Origin: Ditylenchus dipsaci | Taxonomy: Eukaryota; Nematoda; Chromadorea; Rhabditida; Anguinidae | Reading direction: 5' to 3' | DNA length: 64,000 nucleotides | Assembly: GCA_004194705.1 (NCBI GenBank) | Contig: SADC01001277.1 | Coordinates: 951,640-1,015,639 of the forward strand | Shown here: positions 58,001 through 64,000 of the stretch, in pieces | Numbering within the stretch: position 1 is the stretch's first letter | Layout: each line of letters opens with the position of its first letter | The notes under the pieces: generated by a model | Seen by the model: the letters and a program-made list of their open reading frames with translations, nothing else | Databases searched by the model: none | What the model was told of the DNA's origin: nothing | Position numbers and translations under genes: made by a program

Positions 58001-58718
58001 ACTTTCGAGTGATTTTCGTCTAAGGTATGTGGGTGTGCGCATCTCAACCCCAAGCAACCAAGCCCCTGCGCCCCTTCGGGGGCGCAGGGGGCTTGGTTGG
58101 TTAAAGATGCGCACACAGACTTACCTTAGACATAATTCCGAGCAAGACCCTTGATCATAAATGCATAAAAGACTCTTTTTGCCCAGCATCAGTGACCAAA
58201 ACGGGGTAGAATACCTTAGTACAAGGTGATTCACCTTGGTCCCCCAAGGCAAAAAGTTAAATTTTAGTCAAAATTTTTTTTCAAAAATCAATTTTTTATG
58301 TGAAAAAGTGTTAGAAAATAACTTTCTTATTGTTTTAAGCATATAAAAATCACTTAGAAGTCATTTAAACATGATTTTCGAATTAGTAAAAAATGCCCCC
58401 CCCCAGCTAAACAAGTTCCCGAAATATTGCTTCTACACTGAGATCCAGGGGGCTTATTAGAGCGGGGATGCTTATTAGAGGAAATACGGTACATCTATTT
58501 TTCGATTATTGGAATTTGTAAAAATAGAAGCTTACCACTTTTTTATCAGCAAAAGCTAATTCATTGCGGACTGACAAAATTAAATCTTTCATAGTCCAAT
58601 TTTCCATGATAGCTGTAGACGATATAGTTGCATCTCTTAGTTTCTTGTTTTTAGATTCTGTCATTAATAATGACTGCAATTGTCGCTCTTCCAAAATTTG
58701 TTCAGCACTAAGACCTGC
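55060..58718 (-). CDS. nuclear hormone receptor, hinge and ligand-binding domain
   Basis: Exons 58718-58536 (hinge; EQILEERQLQSLLMTES), 56105-55954, 55690-55536, 55380-55265 and 55220-55060. All fit phase if one C is added at 55989-55991, which turns the second exon end into the family motif AKPLPVFSQLSYETQ. Then come ESVLRNMSLMCTTF, GFYSFEHDSETFVFPNGW, MRRLELTIEEFVLLKAIIFS and DRDLLQTESQRYSKILLHHL, the classic helix 7-9 block, and RYGDVLSLFSCLLKA. A last exon holding helix 12 is not certain; a candidate starts at 54991. The DNA-binding domain (two Cys4 fingers) was not found up to 61 kb, so it is either further upstream or absent. A broken paralogue lies at 36.6-37.7 kb. Confidence 0.82.
56546..56791. 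mobile_element. TTAA-flanked palindromic element, copy 2
   Basis: TTAAAGGGCCATTGCCGTCT at the left; CATGGCCATGGTTCTTTAA at the right. Interior arms GAACTTCTGTACTGATTTTT and a diverged complement match copy 1 (12661-12898). Lies in an intron of the receptor gene. Confidence 0.7.
56875..57032. repeat. solo end of the hAT family at 29639
   Basis: GTCCCG/CGGGAC arrays ending CCCGTCCCGTCCCGAGGCCA then TCTCTA resemble the ends of the 29639-31084 element. Only one short internally deleted copy is visible. Confidence 0.55.
57107..57933. mobile_element. hAT-type element with GGAATTCGGATTTC array arms
   Basis: Starts CAGGGCTGCGTCGGAA and ends TTCCGACGCACCCCTG. Both subterminal zones are variants of TTCGGAATTCGGATTTCGGA in opposite orientation (57115-57235, 57825-57925). 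The AGGCTTAG-type palindrome 57335-57535 is nested inside. No target duplication could be confirmed. Confidence 0.75.
57335..57535. repeat. palindromic AGGCTTAG-type element, best-preserved copy
   Basis: TTTTTTAGGCTCAAGCTTAG and GGACTTGAACATGAGTCTAA at the left; TTGAGTCCGTCCTAAGATAC and TGACTAGGCCAAAAGCCTAA at the right, ending AACAACAGGGACGCCC. Confidence 0.65.
57966..58265. repeat. second copy of the GC-hairpin element core
   Basis: CTCTGGTATGCATACATTTT, GTCACTTTCGAGTGATTTTC, CTAAGGTATGTGGGTGTGCG, the hairpin at 58060-58094, and CTTACCTTAGACATAATTCC follow in the same order as in 34395-34575, then TTGGTCCCCCAAGGCAA. Confidence 0.75.
58444..58490. repeat. ACCGTAT-family element, right end only (copy 12)
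   Basis: GCTTATTAGAGGAAATACGGT with a second GGCTTATTAGAGCGG just before it. No left arm found. Confidence 0.6.
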
Positions 58719-58894
58719 CTAAAAACAAATAACTTTATCGCAGCTGTAACATTGGCCAAAACGCTCGGCCCGAAAAAAAGTATTTTATTTATTTTTTCTA
58801 GTTTATAGCAGGACGCATTCAAAACATATTTCAAAGCACTTTTTCATATTATAAGAATCGAAACTTATAAACTTTGCTATTTTATAGTTATTTG

Positions 58895-59565
58895 TACAGT
58901 CAACTCTTCCGGCAACGTACACATCAAACGTTCATTCTCGCATAGGGTCTGACACTTTTTTTGACTCAAATTTTGATATCTTTTTCTGAACCTGATTCGA
59001 CAATCTAGTCCTTAAAGGGGCATGCTCGTGCCCGACACGGAGAAAAGGCGGGGACCAGCACTTTTTTCTTTCTCGATCAAGTTTTACATGCATACGCATT
59101 CATATTTTTTAAGTTTTCTGCCTAGTTTTTAAAAGTAGTATAGGGTCATTAATATTAGATTTGACGCAAAACAAGTGAAAAATAGAAGGATTCAAAAAAA
59201 AATTGCTGGTCCCCGCCTTAACTTTTTGAAACGCATGGGCATGCCTCTTTAAATATCGCAAGGATTCCAATTTGCCGATCTATTTTGCAAAAAAATAATA
59301 ACATTGGCATTTTATAGCGGACTCTCTCTATAATAATGTACACCTGTTTTAGTCCGGGTGAACGTTATAAGCAGAGCTCCGCTATTAAATCCCAATTTTA
59401 TTGTCTTTTGCAAAAAAGATCGGCAAAATCGGAATCCTCGTGATATTTCCGACTAGACTGTCCAATCAGGTTCGGAAAAAGACCTCAAAAGGTTGAGCTA
59501 CAAAGTGTTAAGCCTTAGGCAGGATCGAACTTTTGAGGTTAAGGTTGCCGGGAGAGTCGACTGCA
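58895..59565. mobile_element. TA-flanked palindromic element, CTCTTCCGGCAACGTAC type, with nested insertion
   Basis: Starts TACAGTCAACTCTTCCGGCA; ends GTTGCCGGGAGAGTCGACTG then CA (a decayed TA). The arms share AATATCGCAAGGATTCC. The TTAA element 59012-59252 interrupts the left arm, and a further remnant (TAGCGGACTCTCTCTATAAT) lies at the centre. Confidence 0.75.
59012..59252. mobile_element. TTAA-flanked palindromic element, copy 3
   Basis: TTAAAGGGGCATGCTCGTGC at the left, GGGCATGCCTCTTTAA at the right; arms AAAAGGCGGGGACCAGCA and complement. Clean insertion in the left arm of 58895-59565. Confidence 0.8.
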
Positions 59566-59571
59566 GTGTTT

Positions 59572-60015
59572 TTATAATTCACACTGACAGTGACACTGAC
59601 ATTGACACTGACATGTCAGTTTAGCAAACTGACATTTTTAACAGTGGTCGTAGACATGAAAAAACTTATCTTTTCGAAATTCTTTTCGAAATCGAAAGCT
59701 GACGAAATTCTGATTGAGAAAAGTGTTATCACATTTTCGACCCGCCTATGAAAAAAAGCCGGAAAAAATAAGTGTCAGTTTCATTTTTAATGTCAGTTTA
59801 GCAAAAAAAATGTCAGTGTCAGTTTAGACTTTTTTTGCTGAACTGACATTAAAAATGAAACTGACACTTATTTTTCCGGCTTTTTTCATAGGCGGGTCGA
59901 AAATGTGATAACACTTTTCTCAATCAGAATTTCGTCAGCTTTCGATTTCGAAAAAGAATTTCGAAAAGATAAGTTTTTCATGTCTACGACCACTGTTAAA
60001 AAATGTCAGTTAAAA
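59572..60015. mobile_element. near-perfect palindrome with CACTGACATGTCAG arms
   Basis: 59627-59815 and 59830-60012 are almost perfect complements (ACAGTGGTCGTAGACATGAA, CATAGGCGGGTCGAAAATGT). Tandem GACACTGACATTGACACTGA units lie at the left end and centre. The near identity of the arms suggests a recent origin or arm conversion. Confidence 0.82.
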
Positions 60016-60470
60016 TATAGGAGATATCTCAGTGAGAGATCAGAGTTTTCAGTTCGAATTATTGTTTACGTGGTACGGTCGTCTGTCTCGTATTTTATCG
60101 CTCGCTTTTATTGTTTTTCATTCTCTCTGCAATTCGTTTCTTTTAGTTTCGAAATGTCTTTGCGATTCAAGCCGCTCTCTTGGTGCTAGACGTACTTTAA
60201 TCGCGTGGAGGAAAAAGATGGAAGGGGAAAACAGTCGTTTTTTAAGTTATTTAACCAGTTTGATTGAGTGTTATGTGCTAATAAAACTTGTCTTGGTGTC
60301 TATCACTTGTTTTTTTACTGTGTTTGACTCTTTTGACCGTTCGATTTACTTAGCCCTGTCGCCACTTGCAATTTTTAGCGGTAGCATTTATCATACCTTC
60401 GAGTAATTACTCGGTTAATTACTCCAAAAGTATTTTACCGGTAAATGCCCAACCCTACTCTGGATGCATA
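60016..60470. other. no supported gene; possible hAT end
   Basis: A 124-codon ORF (60032-60406) is open but has no motif. It is followed by GAGTAATTACTCGGTTAATTA and CCGGTAAATGCCCAACCCTA, which resembles a hAT terminal repeat read inward from its right end. No left end found. Confidence 0.35.
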
Positions 60471-61413
60471 AAACAGCATGAGTAGTCTAGTACCCCTTTT
60501 GGCCGGGTAGCGGTAAGTTCCTAGCAAAAAGAGTATTAGCCATAGCCTGAAGAAAACCTATTCTGTCCTAATGGAAACCGTGCAGAGAGAACCCTCACCT
60601 GAAGAAACAAAGTTGTCGAGTATACACTATTTTATTATTTTATAAGGTTGAAGAAAATATGCAAAAAAAGAAATGTGAAAGAGTATTTAGGAAGGAATCT
60701 TTAAATGATTGCATTATTAATTAACTATCTAAAGTGTATAAGCCTAAAAATGTTTTTTATTGTAATATTGTTCAGTAACATAAACAACTCGACAAGCCTA
60801 AGGCTATAGCAAAAAGTCTAAAATTTTCTGAAGCCTAAGCTAAATTCTGTCTATTTAAGCAATTATACAAATATATATTTTTAACAATGAAACAAATATT
60901 CAGACTAGCTACCCCAGACTTAAGGTCTCTAAGTTCAGAACAGTTATGGAAAAAAGTAGCTTGAGTAAAATTCTAGCCTTTTATCATAACCGCCGTATTC
61001 CAATGCTATATTAGAAAGCCAGTCCATGCACCGGAATACGTTAACTGATCAAGGGGCATATAAATATCTATTAATTTTTTATTTTTTTATTTTTTTGTTA
61101 ATATCTTAATAATATAAATTATTCATAACCAAAAGGAAGAATCCGATAGTCTGAGCGATAACCTTTTCTATTAAGGAGAATACTTTTTAGACTGCTCTTA
61201 TATTACTAGGATTTCTTATCTGTAAGGATCCTGTTATATTCCGATATTATAGGAGAGTCTTGTCCTAGTACTTGTCTTTTGAAAGATTCATACGTAAAAA
61301 TGGAACTGTTTTCGAATCCAGTGTTATTCCTCGTACTTTGAGTATCGTCTTCACAGATCCTTTTGAATCTTAAGTTTCAATCCATATTGTTTTGTCCGGC
61401 TGCAACAAATTCT
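60471..61413. other. no gene seen
   Basis: AT-rich non-coding sequence between the hAT-like end and the polymerase remnant. It may be decayed 3' part of the same Polinton-type element, but no motif supports that. Confidence 0.4.
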
Positions 61414-64000
61414 TCAATTGTATAGTTTGAATATTCTCAGAGTCATCTCACCTAGATAACTTCCTTCCTTAATTGGGTTGATACCTTTAGGGTGTTTGAA
61501 AATTACTGAGTCAGTGTCTGTGTACAATAGTTGACAACCAGGTGTGTCATTTACAACTTTCATATACTCGAAAAGTTTAGTCTGCTGCATCGCAGTAATC
61601 AAAGAAACTAAAACATTAGAAGTGCAATTCCTGTACTTCGACATCAACATAAATAACTCTAACAGCATCTTCACCCAATACAATAACATCTCGAATTTCG
61701 TGTTGTTGGAGTTTATCATGCAATAAAACTTGGAGGGGTCGGTGAACACTACAGTTTTAGACAAATTATGCGCATTCCAAATTTACCCATAAGAGTTAAG
61801 ACACAATTTGGAAATGTGTCTCATTCCTGGATTATCTTTCATATTATTAGAGTCATCTTTATTCCATAATGATCTTGATAATCAGTGATGAACTTATTTT
61901 GTTCGTCGACTGTTTCTATTCCCATCTTTTCCAACCCGTAGATTCAACTTTTATTTCAAAAAGACTTTCACATACTCTTTAAAAAGTTTGAATTCCAAGT
62001 ATCATAGTTCCAAACATAAAAACTCTCGAGACAGTTATAGCGTTATCTAAAGCTAAATTAACGTCTATGTGAGAAAGAGTTTGAAGAACTGTTCTTTCTT
62101 TGTCAGTGTGTGGACATTTATCGTTCTCAGTGAACAACACCTTTCCGACTGACAAGCTTTGTCTGCACACAAAGAGCAGCAAGGAATTGGAGACCATAAT
62201 CATTTCTTATTGCAAGAGCAGGAATAGTCGTTCCCTTGGGTGGAAGAATTTTCACTTGCAACAAACCTTTGTAAGGGTGTCACTAGATTTATTCCAGGAA
62301 ACACTTTTGTTAATATGCAAAATTCAGGTACTCCAATAGGGTCTGTGCTGTAGTTGATATAAGGATAAAGTGAAACTATATCAAACATGGAATTTCTTCT
62401 TGCTCACTACATTTAGCATTAATAAGAAAGCACGCCTGTACGGCCACCCCTAAAGCCTTTTCGGGGATTTTATAGCATCATAGTGTTCATATTCTGCGAA
62501 AAACATCTTCATCTTTATTTTTTTCCAATTCTTTTAGAACCTGACACTCCCATACAACATGGACATTCATTATTTTTCAAGCTTTTTTATTTCTCTTTGG
62601 TCTTTTCATAGTTGAACGCGGAAGTGTTACAGTTTAAGCTTTAGCTTCACAATGATTGCAACCATGGAAACCGCAACCCTGAAACTCGATAGCTAAATCT
62701 TTATTTTTTGGATGTTTGAAATTTTCTCCAAAAGTAGGTATGATATCAAAACTCTTTACATAACCATCAATTTTCAAGCTTCCAATGGTTTTTTCACCTC
62801 CATTGCGAGCATGCTGTACTTGAAATCATATTGGATGCAAACCATTCCAAGTAGCGAACAGCAATTTTACTTTGATTTTCGTTTCTTTCATATCCACTTT
62901 CAGGCATAATAGAAATCGTTTCCTGTTTTAGAACTTCATTCTAAAATTCTCATAACAGCTCCTGCTATAGTTGAACTATATTCAAGTATATCACTATCGG
63001 CTATTGCAAGCATAATTTTTTCTCATTTCAATTATTGCTTCTAACAGAATAGAGGTGTCATTATCACAATATTCAGCCAATTTTCGGTAAGAAAAAAGCG
63101 TTTTCCTATTTGATTCATACCACAGTTCAAATTCTGCTCTTTTCTCAGGTTTCATAGAATCAGGACAATAGTCTTCATTGAAGGCAAACACTCTAGCTTT
63201 GTTTTATAATTAGAAACTTGTTGAAAAATGTGGGAAAAAAAGCTTGTTTTCACACTCTAAACCAAATGTTGATTTTAGTTGATCAATCTAACATTCATTA
63301 AAAGATAGAATCTCTAAAAGAACTTTTGCACAGTTCTTATTGTTAATAATTGACATCTGATAAATTTTGTTTCCTGTCATTGTAAGCAGTGGCACTATGT
63401 TCATAGAGTATTAGCCGTCTGAGTACAAAATGAAAATCAAACTTCGAACCATAGTGTGCATAAGCTATAGTTTCTGTGTTTCTATCAAAACTGATATCCA
63501 GTCAATAAACCCTGCAAGGGTCTTTACAGTCTGCATGATCCAAGATTTGTCTTTATGGACACCACAAATACAAGACAAATTACCGTCTAAGAAATTTGTG
63601 CAGAGACTCGGGCAGAACAATAATTAACTACATGTTCAGTAACCCCTCTTTGAATAACCGTATCTTGGGTGTCTCCAAATCAAAAGCCACTATCCTGTAT
63701 GGTAATGATTTTTGTTTTTTTAGAGGTTGAATATACATACATGATTTTTCTTGCAAACAAGTTTACAAGTGTGACAATATTTTTCATCACATACATGTTT
63801 TTCTTGACCACAAAAAGGTCACCACAATCTTTGCAAAGATGTATATGTTTACACGAATCCTTTAGGTGATTTTCATAACATTTATCAGATAATAATCCCT
63901 ATTGCATCTTAACACATGTAATAGTTATATTTTCATCTTTTCGACATGCTCCAGACCCTATATGCCACATTTGTTACACTTGCAATGCAAGAAGTCGAGT
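61414..64000 (-). pseudogene. decayed protein-primed family B DNA polymerase (Polinton/Maverick type), truncated by window
   Basis: On the minus strand, scattered frames in the right order match the protein-primed DNA polymerase (DNA_pol_B_2) family. A Cys-rich block lies at about 63880-63720, followed by a possible exonuclease-I segment near 63700, an exonuclease-III-like YCDND at 63085-63010, polymerase motif A (DIVSLYPYIN) at about 62382-62353, and motif C (YTDTDSV) at about 61524-61500. Frames change and stops occur many times between these blocks, so it cannot encode a working enzyme as given. The 5' part lies beyond the window end. This enzyme class belongs to self-synthesising Polinton elements and related viruses; no capsid, integrase or ATPase genes are seen in the 3 kb visible. 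Confidence 0.8.

Noticed and set aside
60032..60406. 124-codon ORF
   Set aside because: No family motif, hydrophobic composition from T-rich sequence, and it lies next to a hAT-like end; listed as no supported gene.

Overview
This is nuclear DNA of an animal: AT-rich, with spliced genes, many introns of about 44-60 nt (GT...TTTTAG/TTTCAG, plus much longer transposon-filled ones), and metazoan protein families (SEC62, TMEM53, LITAF/BRI3-like, nuclear receptor). The short introns and acceptor style look nematode-like, but no marker fixes the phylum, so I only claim 'invertebrate, possibly nematode or relative'.

Layout. 1-22.5 kb: one gene on + (18 exons visible, N-terminus outside the window) for a coiled-coil scaffold protein of about 1,650 residues. 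Two minus-strand genes lie in its introns: a small LITAF/BRI3-like membrane protein (4.9-5.5 kb) and a membrane protein with a basic tail (15.4-16.4 kb), the latter inside a 5.3 kb inverted-repeat pair. 23.9-31.4 kb: SEC62 on -, convergent with the first gene; its first intron holds a complete hAT element (8-bp target duplication) that encodes only the ends of a transposase. 32.3-34.9 kb: a 2.65 kb element with 62-bp inverted ends and a perfect 9-bp target duplication, carrying an unidentified acidic-tailed ORF. 35.7 kb: end of a Merlin (ISXO2-like) transposase. 36.6-37.7 kb: a broken nuclear-receptor ligand-domain copy cut by a TA-flanked palindromic element. 43.8-45.7 kb: a secreted-protein gene. 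48.2-50.9 kb: TMEM53. 52.3-53.2 kb: a small secreted protein. 55.1-58.7 kb: nuclear-receptor ligand domain on -. 61.4-64 kb: decayed protein-primed family B DNA polymerase (Polinton-type), running off the window.

Most remaining DNA is palindromic or inverted-terminal-repeat elements: about a dozen ACCGTAT...ATACGGT elements, at least seven TACAGT...ACTGTA (TA target) elements, three TTAA-flanked elements, several hAT-type foldbacks, and elements whose arms are arrays of a short motif. In many copies the two arms share private variants that differ from other copies. That mirror-matched divergence is the most unusual pattern here.

A second global pattern: the genes repeatedly need one extra base, usually in a homopolymer, to stay open. 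All corrections go in the same direction, which points to assembly error rather than widespread pseudogenisation. Gene calls below say where such a base is assumed.
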